Assembly (NCBI RefSeq): GCF_000621205.1
Contig: NZ_JHYY01000022.1
Span: forward strand, 1-64,000
Direction of reading: 5' to 3'
Source of the DNA: Halotalea alkalilenta DSM 17697
GTDB taxonomy: Bacteria > Pseudomonadota > Gammaproteobacteria > Pseudomonadales > Halomonadaceae
Length of the DNA: 64,000 nucleotides
In this document: piece by piece, positions 17,812 through 27,774 of the stretch
Numbering within the stretch: the stretch's first letter is position 1
Layout of the letters: the number at the start of each line of letters is the position of its first letter
Translations under genes and position numbers: made by a program
Notes under the pieces: generated by a model
What the model saw: only the letters and a program-made list of their open reading frames with translations
Database searches by the model: none
Told to the model about the DNA's origin: nothing

Positions 17812-18822
17812 ATGCCGATGTCGAACACCGTCCCACCGTCGTCTTTCTCGCTCGCTCCCCTCGATCCGCTCGCCGCTACCGACGAGGCCCTGATCGAGGA
17901 GCTCCTGACCCTGCGCGACTGCCTGCGCTGGTGTGCCAGTGCCTTCGCCCACGGGCAGCAGGGCAAGCCGCTTTACTATGGCCATGGTACCGACAATGCC
18001 TGGGACGAGGCAGTCGCGCTGGTGCTCGGCGCGCTGCGCCTGCCGCCCGACAGCGGTAACGAGGTGCTCGATGCGCGGCTGCTGCGCGGCGAGCGTGAGC
18101 GAATCATCGCGCTGGCCCGGCTGCGGGTCGAGCAGCGACTGCCGTTGCCCTATCTGCTCGGCGAGGCGCACTTCGCCGGCCACTTGTTCTGCGTCGATGC
18201 CCGGGTACTGATTCCCCGTTCTCCGATCGCCGAGCTGATCGAGGACGGCTTCTCCGCCTGGTTCCCCGAGCGCGATCCAGCGAGCGTGCTCGATCTCTGC
18301 ACCGGCTGCGGCTGCATCGGCATCGCCGCTGCGCTGGCGCTGCCGACCAGTGAGGTGATCCTCGCCGACCTGAGCCAGGATGCGCTGGCGGTGGCTAGGC
18401 GCAACATCACCCGCTTCGAGCTCGGGGGCAGGGTCAGGGCGGTCCACTCCGATCTGTTCTCGGCGCTCGAAGGGCGGCGCTTCGAGCTGATCGTCTGCAA
18501 CCCGCCCTACGTCGATGCCCGTGATCTCGCCAACATGCCCGCCGAGTTCCGCCATGAGCCGGCGCTGGCGCTCGGCTCCGGTCCCGATGGGCTCGAACTC
18601 ACCCGTCGGCTGCTGCGTGAGGCACGTGCGCATCTCACCGAAGATGGCGTGCTGATCGCTGAAGTCGGCAACTCCGAACGCCAGCTGGTCGAGGCCTTTC
18701 CCGAACTGCCTTTCGTCTGGGTCGAGTTCGAGCGTGGCGGCCACGGCGTGTTCGCGCTCACTGCCCGGGATCTCGACGCGCTTTCCACCGATATGCACCA
18801 GGAAGACTCCGATGTCCGGTAA
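17812..18822 (+). CDS. prmB: Ribosomal protein L3 N5-glutamine methyltransferase PrmB
   Basis: SAM-dependent methylation of a glutamine in ribosomal protein L3. The 336-residue protein has an N-terminal helical domain and a class I methyltransferase: [18 protein letters not shown] for SAM binding and the catalytic [16 protein letters not shown] (NPPY). The [13 protein letters not shown] segment near residue 55 is characteristic of PrmB rather than PrmC. Start could be 17812 or the ATG at 17818. It overlaps aroC by 11 bases, the classic prmB-aroC arrangement. Confidence 0.94.
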   Translation: MPMSNTVPPSSFSLAPLDPLAATDEALIEELLTLRDCLRWCASAFAHGQQGKPLYYGHGTDNAWDEAVALVLGALRLPPDSGNEVLDARLLRGERERIIALARLRVEQRLPLPYLLGEAHFAGHLFCVDARVLIPRSPIAELIEDGFSAWFPERDPASVLDLCTGCGCIGIAAALALPTSEVILADLSQDALAVARRNITRFELGGRVRAVHSDLFSALEGRRFELIVCNPPYVDARDLANMPAEFRHEPALALGSGPDGLELTRRLLREARAHLTEDGVLIAEVGNSERQLVEAFPELPFVWVEFERGGHGVFALTARDLDALSTDMHQEDSDVR

Positions 18823-19903
18823 CACCTTCGGTACGCTGTTCACCGTCACTACCGCAGGCGAAAGCCATGGTCCAGCGCTGGTCGCGATCGTCGATGGCTG
18901 CCCCCCGGGGCTGCCGCTCGAAGCGGCCGACCTGCAGCGCGATCTCGACCGTCGCCGCCCCGGCAGCTCGCGCCATACCACCCAGCGGCGCGAGGCCGAC
19001 GAGGTCAGGATTCTCTCCGGGGTGTTCGAAGGCATGACCACCGGTACTCCGATCGCGCTGCTGATCGAAAACACCGACCAGCGCTCGAAGGACTATTCGA
19101 AGATCAAGGATCAGTTCCGCCCGGCCCACGCCGACTACACCTACCACCACAAGTACGGCCGGCGTGACTATCGCGGCGGCGGGCGCTCCAGCGCCCGGGA
19201 GACGGCGATGCGGGTCGCCGCCGGAGCGATCGCCAAGCGGCTGCTGGCTCGCCACGGTGTCCAGGTGCGCGGCTACATGAGCCGGCTTGGTCCGATCGAT
19301 CTGCCGTTCGTCGCTTGGGAGGGGGTCGACGACAATCCGTTCTTCTGCGCCGACCCGTCGAAGCTCGCCCAGCTCGATGCCTACATGGAGCAGCTGCGGC
19401 GCGACCAGGACTCGATCGGTGCCGAGATCACCGTGGTCGCCGAAGGCGTGCCGCCCGGCCTCGGCGAGCCGGTGTTCGACCGGCTCGATGCCGATCTGGC
19501 CCATGCGCTGATGGGAATCAACGCGGTCAAGGGGGTCGAGATCGGTGCGGGTTTCGCCTCGGTCGCCCAGCGCGGCAGCGAGCATCGTGACGAGCTCACC
19601 CCCGAGGGGTTCCTCTCCAACAACGCAGGCGGGGTGCTCGGCGGTATTTCCAGCGGCCAGCCGATCGTCGCCCGGCTGGCGCTCAAGCCGACCTCGTCGA
19701 TCACCACGCCGGGCCGCTCGATCGATGTCCGGGGCCAGGCGGTGGAGGTGGTCACCAAGGGGCGCCACGATCCTTGCGTCGGTATCCGCGCGACGCCGAT
19801 CGCCGAGGCGATGATGGCGCTGACCCTGGTCGATCACTGGCTGCGCCACCGGGCGCAGAATGCCGACGTGCACGTCGACACCCCGGTGCTCGGCCAGCGC
19901 TGA
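18812..19903 (+). CDS. aroC: Chorismate synthase AroC
   Basis: Converts 5-enolpyruvylshikimate-3-phosphate to chorismate using reduced FMN, last step of the shikimate pathway. The 363-residue protein begins [20 protein letters not shown] and has the family motifs [20 protein letters not shown] (about 125-145), GIGAGF-like [19 protein letters not shown] and a [20 protein letters not shown] end. The ATG lies inside the prmB tail, so translation is probably coupled. Length is normal. Confidence 0.97.
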   Translation: MSGNTFGTLFTVTTAGESHGPALVAIVDGCPPGLPLEAADLQRDLDRRRPGSSRHTTQRREADEVRILSGVFEGMTTGTPIALLIENTDQRSKDYSKIKDQFRPAHADYTYHHKYGRRDYRGGGRSSARETAMRVAAGAIAKRLLARHGVQVRGYMSRLGPIDLPFVAWEGVDDNPFFCADPSKLAQLDAYMEQLRRDQDSIGAEITVVAEGVPPGLGEPVFDRLDADLAHALMGINAVKGVEIGAGFASVAQRGSEHRDELTPEGFLSNNAGGVLGGISSGQPIVARLALKPTSSITTPGRSIDVRGQAVEVVTKGRHDPCVGIRATPIAEAMMALTLVDHWLRHRAQNADVHVDTPVLGQR

Positions 19904-19966
19904 AGGCGTTTTCGGTTCGTCACCGCGCCCGCTGCGGGGCGCCAGTCGCGGGAGATCGATTTCGTC

Positions 19967-22135
19967 ATGCCGCTGCCTTCCCCCGTCGCCTCGCTGCGCA
20001 GGCTCTGGACCCTGGACAAGTTCGCACCGAGCGCGCGGGTCTTCGTCGCCCTGGTCGGGGCGCTCGGGTTCAGCCTCTGGCAGGGGGAGCCGGCGCACAT
20101 GGTGGCGCTGTTTCTCGGCATCATCGCCTGTGCGCTGGCCGAGACCGATGATGGCTGGCGCGGGCGGCTGCGCGCGCTGGCCTTCACCCTGGCTTGCTTC
20201 ACCATCGCCGCCTTCGCGGTCGAACTGCTGTTTCCCTACCCACTGCTCTTCGCCCTCGGCCTCGGCGCCACCGCCTTCAGCCTGACCCTGCTCGGGGCGC
20301 TGGGGGCGCGCTACGCCACGATCTGTACCGCCACGCTGATCCTGGCCATCTACACCATGATCAGCGTCGAGCAGCGCGGCGTCGTTTTCGATGCGCTATG
20401 GCGCGAGCCGCTGGCGTTGGTCAGCGGGGCGGCTTGGTATGGGCTGGTCTCGGTACTTTGGCAGGTCTGCTTCGCCCACCAGCCGGTGAAGCTGCGCATG
20501 GTGCGGGCGCTCAAGCTGCTCGGCGACTACCTGGTGCTCAAGGCCTCGCTGTTCGAGCCGGTGAGAGGGGTCGACCTGGAGGCGCGTCGCATCGAGCTGG
20601 CGCGCCAGAACGCGCGGGTGGTGGAGGCGCTCAATCTCGCCAAGGAGGCGCTGTTCAGCCGTCTGCAGGGCCGGCGGCCCGATGGTCGGCTCAGCCGCTA
20701 TCTGCGACTCTACTTCATCATCCAGGACCTCCATGAACGGGCCACCTCGACCCATTATCCTTACGCTGCGCTGACCGAGGCGTTCTTCCACAGCGACGTG
20801 CTGTTCCGCTGCCAGCGGCTGCTGAGCCGCCAAGGGTTGGCATGTCGCGGGCTGGGCCAGGCGATGCTGATGCGCCGGCATTTCGATCATCGTGAAAGCG
20901 AACAGGCACTCGAGGACCTGCGTGCATCGCTTGACCAGCTAGGTTCGAGCCCGGACCCCTCGCAGCGGGGGCTTCTGCGCTCGCTCGATGCGCTGGCGAG
21001 GAACCTCACCGAGCTCGAGCGCCAGCTGGCGCTGGCCGACAACCCCGATGCGCTCGACGAGGCGCATGACCCCAGCCTGTTCGATCGCTCGCCGCAGGGA
21101 CTGCGTGACGGCTGGGAGCGCGTGCGGATGCAGCTGACCCCGCGCTCGGAGATCTTCCGCCACGCTTGCCGGCTCTCGGCGGCGCTGGTGGTGGGCTATG
21201 GCGCGTTGCACTTGATCCATCCGACCCAAGGGTACTGGATCCTGCTCACCACCCTGTTCGTCTGTCGCCCGAGCTATGGGGCAACGCTGCGTACCCTGCG
21301 CCAGCGCGTGGCCGGCACGATCATCGGGCTGCTGGTGGGGTGGGCGTCGATCACGCTGTTTCCCGCCCCGACGCTGCAGGCGATCCTCGCGGTGGCAGCG
21401 GGGGTAGTGTTCTTCGCCACCCGTGAGAATCGCTATACCCTCGCCACCGCTGCGATCACCCTGCTGGTACTGTGCTGCTTCAACCAGATCGGCGATGGCT
21501 TCGGCCTGATCCTGCCCCGGCTGCTCGATACCCTGCTCGGTGCCGGGTTGGCCGGGCTCGCGGTGCTGCTGGTGCTGCCCGACTGGCAGGGACGGAGTCT
21601 CGCTCGCCAGGCCGCCACCTCGCTCGAGCGCGCGGCGGGCTACCTGGGCGAGATCGTGCGCCAGTTCCAAAGCGGCAGGCGCGATGACCTCGCCTATCGG
21701 CTCGCTCGGCGTGACGCCCATAATGCCGATGCCGCCTTCTCGGCGCTGCTGGGCAACATCCTGCTCGAGCCGCAGCGCCATCGGGCCGAAGCCGAGCCTG
21801 CGCTGCGTTTCTTGATCCAATCCCACAGTCTGCTGGGACACTTGTCGGCGCTGGGCGCGCATCGTGACAGGATCAGGATATCGACCGAGCACGACCCGCT
21901 GGCCGCGACCGCGAGCGATATCGTCCAAGCGCTCGAAGCGATCGCCGCCGGACTGCGTGGGCGCGGGGAGCGGCGCTGGCTGGCGGCGTGCGAGCGGCGC
22001 CAGCCTGCGGTATCGGAGGAGAGCGTGGGAGAAGAGAACGATGCGCGGCGCCTGGCGGTAACCCAGTTGGAGCTGATCCAGGCGCTGCTGGTGCCGCTCG
22101 ACGATGCGGCGCGCAGGCTGGTCGCGGACGCCTGA
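19967..22135 (+). CDS. yccS: YccS-type FUSC-family inner-membrane protein
   Basis: A 722-residue inner-membrane protein with two blocks of membrane helices, about residues 25-170 and 395-525, each followed by a long charged helical cytoplasmic part. The layout (FUSC_2-like) and the EGEPAHM/ALAETDDGWRGRLRALAFT beginning match the YccS/YhfK family, also called TIGR01666. Function is unknown; relatives include efflux components for aromatic acids. It stands alone, 63 bases after aroC, in the same direction, with only a weak ribosome site before the ATG. Confidence 0.86.
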   Translation: MPLPSPVASLRRLWTLDKFAPSARVFVALVGALGFSLWQGEPAHMVALFLGIIACALAETDDGWRGRLRALAFTLACFTIAAFAVELLFPYPLLFALGLGATAFSLTLLGALGARYATICTATLILAIYTMISVEQRGVVFDALWREPLALVSGAAWYGLVSVLWQVCFAHQPVKLRMVRALKLLGDYLVLKASLFEPVRGVDLEARRIELARQNARVVEALNLAKEALFSRLQGRRPDGRLSRYLRLYFIIQDLHERATSTHYPYAALTEAFFHSDVLFRCQRLLSRQGLACRGLGQAMLMRRHFDHRESEQALEDLRASLDQLGSSPDPSQRGLLRSLDALARNLTELERQLALADNPDALDEAHDPSLFDRSPQGLRDGWERVRMQLTPRSEIFRHACRLSAALVVGYGALHLIHPTQGYWILLTTLFVCRPSYGATLRTLRQRVAGTIIGLLVGWASITLFPAPTLQAILAVAAGVVFFATRENRYTLATAAITLLVLCCFNQIGDGFGLILPRLLDTLLGAGLAGLAVLLVLPDWQGRSLARQAATSLERAAGYLGEIVRQFQSGRRDDLAYRLARRDAHNADAAFSALLGNILLEPQRHRAEAEPALRFLIQSHSLLGHLSALGAHRDRIRISTEHDPLAATASDIVQALEAIAAGLRGRGERRWLAACERRQPAVSEESVGEENDARRLAVTQLELIQALLVPLDDAARRLVADA

Positions 22136-22187
22136 GCGCCGCGAACCAGTTCAAGTGCCGCAGAGTAGGGCGATAGTCGGACCGAAC

Positions 22188-23096
22188 CTAGAACTTGTAG
22201 CCGGCGATCAGGTAGTAGCCCCAGCCGTTGGATGAAACCCTGAACGGGCCGTCGCCGAAGTCCAGCTGGGTGCCGTCCTTCCACTGGCCGCCGTTGTGCC
22301 AGTAGCGCGCCACCGCCGAGAACTGCCAGTGGGTGTAGCCGAGCGAGAGGATGTTGGTCGCCGCCAGCGAGTTGTTGGTGCGAATCGGTGATTCATCGCC
22401 CAGGTCGGAGCCGAAATCGTAGTTGGCGAAGCCGATCCAGTTCAGCGAACCGCCCCAGAGGTCGGCGAGCGGATAGAAGTACTTGATCTTGAAGCGGTAG
22501 CCGTCCCAGCTGTTCTCATTGTCGGCGCCATAGTTCTCCCACTGGTAGCGCCCGTAGATGTTGGCCGAGAGGCCGAGCTTGGTACCGGTGTCGATGTCGG
22601 TGCCAAGACCGATGAACAGGGTGTTCTGGCGATTGTCGCTGTTGTGGCCCCAGTCGAAGACGTAGTTGCTGGCGACGTAGAACTCTTTGAACGGGCCGAA
22701 GCCGAGCTTGCGGCCGGTCATCTCATCGATCGAGAGCCGCGGCTCCACCTCCATGAACATCGGAGAACCGTCGTCCCAGATCCCGCTGTCGGCGGCATTG
22801 CCGGCGCCGAAGAACTTGGGAAAGTCGATGTAGCCGTAGACGTCGAGCGGGCCCTTGCGACCGAAGAACTCGTACTCGAGATAGAGATCGTCGATCTTCT
22901 GCGGACCGAAGCGGGTATGGCTGCTGCCGACTATATTGACCGCCTGGTTGAGCCAGTCGGAAAGATAAGGGCTGCGGCTATCGTCGGTGACCTGGTAGTT
23001 GAGCGTCTCACCGCTGGCATCGTCCGACTGGGCGAAGAGGGGGAGCGGCGCGAGAGCGGCGAGGGTTGCGCCGGCGCCGACGAGGATGGCCTTCAT
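22188..23096 (-). CDS. tsx: Tsx-type nucleoside-specific outer-membrane channel
   Basis: A 302-residue outer-membrane beta-barrel for nucleoside diffusion. It has a signal peptide ([20 protein letters not shown], cleavage after LFA), alternating amphipathic strands rich in Trp/Tyr/Gly, [40 protein letters not shown] and a terminal aromatic residue (GYKF) expected for barrel insertion. GGGACG lies upstream. The likely inner-membrane partner, a concentrative nucleoside transporter, is at 49273-50520, not adjacent. Confidence 0.9.
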   Translation of the reverse strand: MKAILVGAGATLAALAPLPLFAQSDDASGETLNYQVTDDSRSPYLSDWLNQAVNIVGSSHTRFGPQKIDDLYLEYEFFGRKGPLDVYGYIDFPKFFGAGNAADSGIWDDGSPMFMEVEPRLSIDEMTGRKLGFGPFKEFYVASNYVFDWGHNSDNRQNTLFIGLGTDIDTGTKLGLSANIYGRYQWENYGADNENSWDGYRFKIKYFYPLADLWGGSLNWIGFANYDFGSDLGDESPIRTNNSLAATNILSLGYTHWQFSAVARYWHNGGQWKDGTQLDFGDGPFRVSSNGWGYYLIAGYKF

Positions 23097-23195
23097 TATA
23101 TTGTCGTCCCTTGCAGAGTGCGGTCGTTTTTGTTGATCCGGCTGGTGGTTCCGGTCGACCCGATTAAACCTGCATTTGAGCCATTTGTTAACTCC

Positions 23196-24104
23196 TCAGT
23201 GAACACTTGTTCCGTGCGCGGTGCTGCCGTTAGCAGCGCGCTCGTGTTCGAGCAGCGCGATCATTCGCCGCGCCGCGCCGGAAAGCGTGCGGCCGCGATG
23301 GTGCAGGTAGCCGAGCGGACGCAGCAGCGGCGGATGGACCAAGGGCAGGGGGCGCATGCCTTCATCGATCATGGTCTCCGGCAGCACGCTCCAGCCGAGT
23401 CCGATCGAGACCATCATCTTCAGCGTCTCGAGGTAGTTGGTCGACATCGCAATGCGCACCTTCAGCCCCTGGCGGGCGAAGTGCTCGGTGACGATGGTGC
23501 GGGTGAAGGTCTGCTCGCCGGGTAGCACCGCGTCGAAATCGGCGAGCATCGAAAGATCTAGCCCCGGGGCCGTGAGCAGCGGGTGCTCCGGTCCGCAGAC
23601 GTAGCGCAGCCGATCGATCCATACCGGCTGCACCAGCAGGCTCTGGTGCGGCGAGGGGGCCAGGGTCACCACTGCGAGCTCGAGGCTGCCGTCGAGTACG
23701 CCCTGGTAGGCCTGTTCCGAATCCAGGAAGCGCAGCTCCATGTGCACGTTGGGATGGCGCTGGGTGAACGCCTTGAGCAGCGGCGGCAGGCGATGCAGGC
23801 CGACGTGGTGGCTGGTGGCGAGGCTCAGACGGCCGCCCACTTCGCCATCGATGTCGGAAAGCTCGCGCCGTGTCTCCTCGACCATGGTGATGATCTGGCG
23901 CGCCCTGGGCAGCAGACGCTGGCCGCCGTCGGTGAGGGTGACGCGACGCTGGATGCGGTCGAACAAACGCTGGCCGAGCAGCTCCTCGAGCACGGCGATA
24001 CGCTTGCTCACCGCGGGCTGGGTGAGGTGCAGCCGCTCGGCGGCGAGCGAGAACGATCCGGTTTCGGCGACGGCGAGAAAGGCGATGAGGCTTTGGGTAT
24101 CCAT
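23196..24104 (-). CDS. LysR-family transcriptional regulator divergent from leuCDB
   Basis: A 302-residue LysR-type regulator: helix-turn-helix at about 3-60 (GSFSLAAERLHLTQPAVSKR) and a periplasmic-binding-like effector domain (GGRLSLATSHHVGLHRLPPL onwards). It is transcribed away from leuC, a typical arrangement for a regulator of the neighbouring operon; the shared 262-bp gap contains two 17-bp dyads ATCC-N9-GGAT. By analogy it may sense a leucine-pathway intermediate, but the effector is unknown. Downstream, tsx lies on the same strand 99 bases away. Confidence 0.9.
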   Translation of the reverse strand: MDTQSLIAFLAVAETGSFSLAAERLHLTQPAVSKRIAVLEELLGQRLFDRIQRRVTLTDGGQRLLPRARQIITMVEETRRELSDIDGEVGGRLSLATSHHVGLHRLPPLLKAFTQRHPNVHMELRFLDSEQAYQGVLDGSLELAVVTLAPSPHQSLLVQPVWIDRLRYVCGPEHPLLTAPGLDLSMLADFDAVLPGEQTFTRTIVTEHFARQGLKVRIAMSTNYLETLKMMVSIGLGWSVLPETMIDEGMRPLPLVHPPLLRPLGYLHHRGRTLSGAARRMIALLEHERAANGSTAHGTSVH

Positions 24105-24140
24105 CCTGCGGGCTCGGTGATGGGGCGGTTGGTCAAGTAT

Positions 24141-24157
24141 ATCCTTTTGGAATGGAT
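24141..24157. promoter_or_regulatory. Putative LysR operator 1 (ATCC-N9-GGAT)
   Basis: Dyad ATCC (24141-24144), nine bases, GGAT (24154-24157), 37 bases upstream of the LysR start codon. Fits the LysR T-N11-A architecture. Confidence 0.6.
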
Positions 24158-24182
24158 GGGATAACTAACATGAATTGCTTTT

Positions 24183-24199
24183 ATCCAGGAGAAATGGAT
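24183..24199. promoter_or_regulatory. Putative LysR operator 2 (TATCC-N9-GGATA)
   Basis: Same dyad, here perfect over 19 bases when the flanking T (24182) and A (24200) are included. Its centre is 42 bases, four helical turns, from operator 1, placing both on the same face for tetramer binding. Confidence 0.62.
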
Positions 24200-24366
24200 A
24201 GGATAGGCATATATCGCAAGGCGGGGCGAAAAACGCAAAGTTCATTGCGGCTACATCGCCAAGGTGGGAAAGTTACTTTCAATAAGAGCTTATGTGAGCC
24301 CTTTTTCTGTCTTCCCTGATGGCTGTCCGTGGCCGGGGCGAAGACGATGCGTTGAGGAGATAGGCA

Positions 24367-25818
24367 ATGGCAGCCCAGACACTCTATGACAAGCTGTGGG
24401 ACTCTCACCTGGTGAGTTCCCGCGACGACGGCACTTCGCTGCTCTACATCGACCGCCAGCTGCTCCACGAAGTGACCTCCCCGCAGGCCTTCGAAGGCCT
24501 GCGTCTTTCCGGGCGCAAGCCCTGGCGGCTGGATGCCAACCTGGCGACCGCCGACCACAACGTGCCGACCACGTTGATCGAGCGCCGGGCCGGCGTGGCC
24601 GGGATCCAGGACGACGTCTCGCGGATCCAGGTCCAGACCCTAGACGACAACTGCGACGACTTCGGTATCGAGCTCTACTCGATCAACGACCTGCGCCAGG
24701 GCATCGTCCACGTGGTCGGGCCGGAGCAGGGCGCGACCCTGCCCGGGATGACGGTGGTCTGCGGGGACTCCCATACCTCGACCCACGGCGCGTTCGCCGC
24801 GCTCTCCCACGGTATCGGCACCTCCGAGGTCGAGCATGTGCTCGCCACCCAGTGCCTGCTGCAGCGCAAGATGAAGAACATGCAGGTGCGTGTCGAGGGC
24901 GAGCTGGGCCGCGGCGTCACCGCCAAGGACATCGTGCTCGCGGTGATCGGCGAGATCGGCACTGCGGGCGGTACCGGCTATGCGATCGAGTTCGCCGGCT
25001 CCGCGATCCGCGCGCTGTCGATGGAAGGGCGGATGACGATCTGCAACATGGCGATCGAAGCGGGTGCCAGGGTCGGTCTGGTCGCGGTCGACCAGACCAC
25101 CATCGATTACATCGGCGGTCGCCCGTTCGCGCCCAGCGCCGAGCAGTGGGAGGCCGCGGTGGCCTACTGGCGTGGCCTGGTCTCCGACCCGGGCGCGCAT
25201 TTCGACAAGGTGGTCGAGCTCGACGCCAGCACCATCGAGCCTCAGGTGACCTGGGGCACCAGCCCCGAGATGGTGGTCGGGATCAGCGGCCAAGTGCCTG
25301 ATCCGGCCGATGCCGAGAGCGATACCCGTCGCCGTGGGATCGAGCGCGCGCTGGAGTACATGGGGCTGTCCGCCGGCCAGGCGATCACCGACATCCGGCT
25401 CGACCGGGTGTTCATCGGCTCGTGCACCAACTCGCGGATCGAGGACCTGCGCGAGGCCGCGCGGGTGGCCAAGGGCCGGCGCGTCGCCTCGACGGTCAAG
25501 CAGGCGATGGTGGTGCCGGGCTCGGGCCTGGTGAAGAAGCAGGCCGAGAAGGAAGGGCTCGACAAGGTGTTCATCGAGGCGGGCTTCGAATGGCGCGAGC
25601 CGGGCTGTTCGATGTGCCTGGCGATGAACGCCGACAAGCTCGGCGCCGGCGAGCACTGTGCCTCGACCTCCAATCGCAACTTCGAGGGACGACAGGGCTA
25701 CGGCGGGCGAACCCACCTGGTCAGCCCGGCGATGGCGGCGGCGGCGGCGATCGCCGGCCATTTCGTCGATGTGCGCGAGTTCGACCATACCCCGGCGCCC
25801 CAGGCGCTGAGCGCCTGA
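24367..25818 (+). CDS. leuC: 3-isopropylmalate dehydratase large subunit LeuC
   Basis: With LeuD isomerises 2-isopropylmalate to 3-isopropylmalate. The 483-residue protein has the aconitase-fold substrate motifs ([32 protein letters not shown]) and the three iron-sulfur cysteines in [13 protein letters not shown] and [23 protein letters not shown] precedes the ATG. First gene of leuCDB; the partner leuD starts 16 bases after its stop. The leuA synthase gene is not in the window. Confidence 0.97.
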   Translation: MAAQTLYDKLWDSHLVSSRDDGTSLLYIDRQLLHEVTSPQAFEGLRLSGRKPWRLDANLATADHNVPTTLIERRAGVAGIQDDVSRIQVQTLDDNCDDFGIELYSINDLRQGIVHVVGPEQGATLPGMTVVCGDSHTSTHGAFAALSHGIGTSEVEHVLATQCLLQRKMKNMQVRVEGELGRGVTAKDIVLAVIGEIGTAGGTGYAIEFAGSAIRALSMEGRMTICNMAIEAGARVGLVAVDQTTIDYIGGRPFAPSAEQWEAAVAYWRGLVSDPGAHFDKVVELDASTIEPQVTWGTSPEMVVGISGQVPDPADAESDTRRRGIERALEYMGLSAGQAITDIRLDRVFIGSCTNSRIEDLREAARVAKGRRVASTVKQAMVVPGSGLVKKQAEKEGLDKVFIEAGFEWREPGCSMCLAMNADKLGAGEHCASTSNRNFEGRQGYGGRTHLVSPAMAAAAAIAGHFVDVREFDHTPAPQALSA

Positions 25819-25834
25819 GCAAGGGAGCAGAGAG

Positions 25835-26476
25835 ATGCAGAAATTCGTTCGCAAAGCGGGTCTGGTGGCGCCGATGGATCGCGCCAACGTCGATACCGAC
25901 CTGATCATTCCCAAGCAGTTCCTGAAGTCGATCAAGCGCAGCGGCTTCGGCCCCAACCTGTTCGACGAACTGCGCTATCTCGACGAGGGTTTTCCGGGCC
26001 AGGACTGCAGCCAGCGGCCGAAGAACCCAGACTTCGTGCTCAACCAGCCTCGCTATCAGGGGGCGAGCGTACTGCTGGCGCGGGCCAACTTCGGCTGTGG
26101 CAGCTCGCGCGAGCACGCTCCCTGGGCGCTGGAGGATTTCGGCTTCCGCGTGGTGATCGCGCCGAGCTTCGCCGATATCTTCTTCAACAATGCGTTCAAG
26201 AACGGGCTGCTGCTGATCACCCTGAGCGACGAGAAGGTCGATCAGCTGTTCGCCGAGCTCTACGCGCAGGAGGGCTATCGTCTCGATATCGATCTTGCCA
26301 ATCAGGTGATCAACACGCCCTCCGGTGAGAGCATCGCCTTCGAGGTCGACGCCTTTCGCAAGTACTGCCTCGAGAACGGGCTCGACGACATCGGCATCAC
26401 GCTCGAGCAGGCCGATGCGATCCGTACGTTCGAGGCGCGCCATCGCGCCAGCCAGCCGTGGCTGTTCCGCGGCTGA
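25835..26476 (+). CDS. leuD: 3-isopropylmalate dehydratase small subunit LeuD
   Basis: A 213-residue swivel-domain subunit: [20 protein letters not shown] at the start, the substrate-recognition loop [17 protein letters not shown], and [13 protein letters not shown]. Length is standard for the bacterial form. GGGAGCAGAG precedes the ATG. It lies between leuC and leuB, spaced 16 and 27 bases. Confidence 0.97.
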   Translation: MQKFVRKAGLVAPMDRANVDTDLIIPKQFLKSIKRSGFGPNLFDELRYLDEGFPGQDCSQRPKNPDFVLNQPRYQGASVLLARANFGCGSSREHAPWALEDFGFRVVIAPSFADIFFNNAFKNGLLLITLSDEKVDQLFAELYAQEGYRLDIDLANQVINTPSGESIAFEVDAFRKYCLENGLDDIGITLEQADAIRTFEARHRASQPWLFRG

Positions 26477-26503
26477 TGAAGTGACTTTTCTTTGGATGAC
26501 GAG

Positions 26504-27586
26504 ATGAAAGACCAGATTCTGATTCTGCCCGGCGACGGCATCGGCCCCGAGATCACCGTCGAGGCGGTCAAGGTCCTCAAGGCGTGTCAATCGGCCGGGC
26601 TCGACGTCGAGCTCGGCTACGGCAAGGTCGGTGGCGACGCGATCGATGCCACCGGCCACCCGCTGCCCGATGAAACGCTCGACGCCGCGCGCGGCGCGCG
26701 GGCGATCCTGCTCGGCGCGGTCGGCGGCCCCAAATGGGACAAGCTCGAGGACATCTCGCGGCGGCCCGAGAAGGGGCTGCTCGGGATTCGCAAGGCGCTC
26801 AACCTGTTCGGCAACCTGCGCCCGGCGATCCTCTATCCGCAGCTGGCCTCGGCGTCGAGCCTCAAGCCCGAGATCGTGGCCGGGCTCGACATCATGATCG
26901 TGCGCGAGCTTACCGGCGGGATCTACTTCGGCCAGCCGCGTGGCTTCAGCGAGCGCGACGGCGGGGTGCGCTACGGCTACAACACCTACGTCTACGACGA
27001 GGAGGAGATCCGCCGGATCGGCCGGGTCGCCTTCGAGATGGCGCGCAAGCGCAGCAAGCGGGTCTGCTCGGTGGACAAGGCCAACGTGCTCGAGGTCACC
27101 ATGCTGTGGCGGGAAGTGATCACCGAGCTCGCCAAGGAGTATCCCGACGTCGAGCTGAGCCACATGTACGTCGACAACGCGGCGATGCAGCTGGTCCGCG
27201 CGCCGAAGCAGTTCGACGTGATCGTCACCGGCAACATGTTCGGCGACATCCTTTCCGACGAGGCGGCGATGCTGACCGGCTCGATCGGCATGCTGCCCTC
27301 GGCTTCGCTCAACGAGCGCGGGCAGGGGATGTTCGAGCCCTGCCACGGTAGCGCGCCCGACATCGCCGGGCGGAATCTCGCCAATCCGCTGGCGACGATC
27401 CTTTCGGTGGCGATGATGCTGCGCTACTCGTTCGACCAGCCGGCGCTGGCGGCGAGGATCGAAGCGGCGGTCGGCAAGGTGCTCGACCAGGGGCTGCGCA
27501 CCGCGGATATCGCCGCGCCAGGGGATCGCCAGGTGAGCACCAGCGAGATGGGTGATGCGGTGCTGGCCGCCTTCCAGGCTGGTTGA
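26504..27586 (+). CDS. leuB: 3-isopropylmalate dehydrogenase LeuB
   Basis: NAD-dependent oxidative decarboxylation of 3-isopropylmalate. The 360-residue protein shows [20 protein letters not shown], the substrate-binding arginines in [17 protein letters not shown], the [17 protein letters not shown] loop, the catalytic aspartates in [20 protein letters not shown] and the NAD loop HGSAPDIAG. The ATG at 26504 is preferred to a TTG at 26492. Third gene of the leuCDB operon. Confidence 0.97.
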   Translation: MKDQILILPGDGIGPEITVEAVKVLKACQSAGLDVELGYGKVGGDAIDATGHPLPDETLDAARGARAILLGAVGGPKWDKLEDISRRPEKGLLGIRKALNLFGNLRPAILYPQLASASSLKPEIVAGLDIMIVRELTGGIYFGQPRGFSERDGGVRYGYNTYVYDEEEIRRIGRVAFEMARKRSKRVCSVDKANVLEVTMLWREVITELAKEYPDVELSHMYVDNAAMQLVRAPKQFDVIVTGNMFGDILSDEAAMLTGSIGMLPSASLNERGQGMFEPCHGSAPDIAGRNLANPLATILSVAMMLRYSFDQPALAARIEAAVGKVLDQGLRTADIAAPGDRQVSTSEMGDAVLAAFQAG

Positions 27587-27716
27587 AGATAGGGTTGGAG
27601 ACGGCCCCTGGGGCGGTTGAAAGTCGCTCGCCGCGCCCCAAGGGATCAACCACGGCTACCCTGGTGGCCGTCCCGCGCCGTCGTCTCGTCGTTCGAGGCG
27701 GCGGGCGAAGTACATT

Positions 27717-27762
27717 CATGGCCGCCTCGTGCGTGCGGCCATGCAGCGATCCGTGATGGATC
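27717..27762 (+). promoter_or_regulatory. Tandem hairpins in the asd leader
   Basis: Perfect 9-bp inverted repeat CATGGCCGC/GCGGCCATG (27717-27725 and 27735-27743) followed by GATCC/GGATC (27748-27752 and 27758-27762) ending 12 bases before the asd start codon and just ahead of its GAGGAG ribosome site. There is no T-tract, so translational or stability control is more likely than termination. No lysine riboswitch was recognised. Confidence 0.4.
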
Positions 27763-27774
27763 AGCGAGGAGAAT

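Larger units (their letters stand above)
24105..24366. promoter_or_regulatory. Divergent promoter region between the LysR gene and leuCDB
   Basis: A 262-bp AT-rich gap. Two copies of the dyad ATCC-N9-GGAT lie near the regulator gene. I see no leucine-rich leader peptide and so no sign of classical leu attenuation. A 49-codon ORF starting at 24170 lacks leucine codon runs and is not called. Confidence 0.65.

Noticed and set aside
17680-19074. Extension of the Smr-domain frame to 662 codons
   Set aside because: The upstream part is antisense to prmB and aroC. The Smr gene has its own ATG and ribosome site at 17679.
24170-24319. 49-codon ORF upstream of leuC as a possible leu leader peptide
   Set aside because: No run of leucine codons, no matching terminator/antiterminator, and no ribosome site.
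25721-27649. Long minus-strand frames over leuC, leuD and leuB
   Set aside because: Shadows of well-defined leucine genes; no motif of any family.
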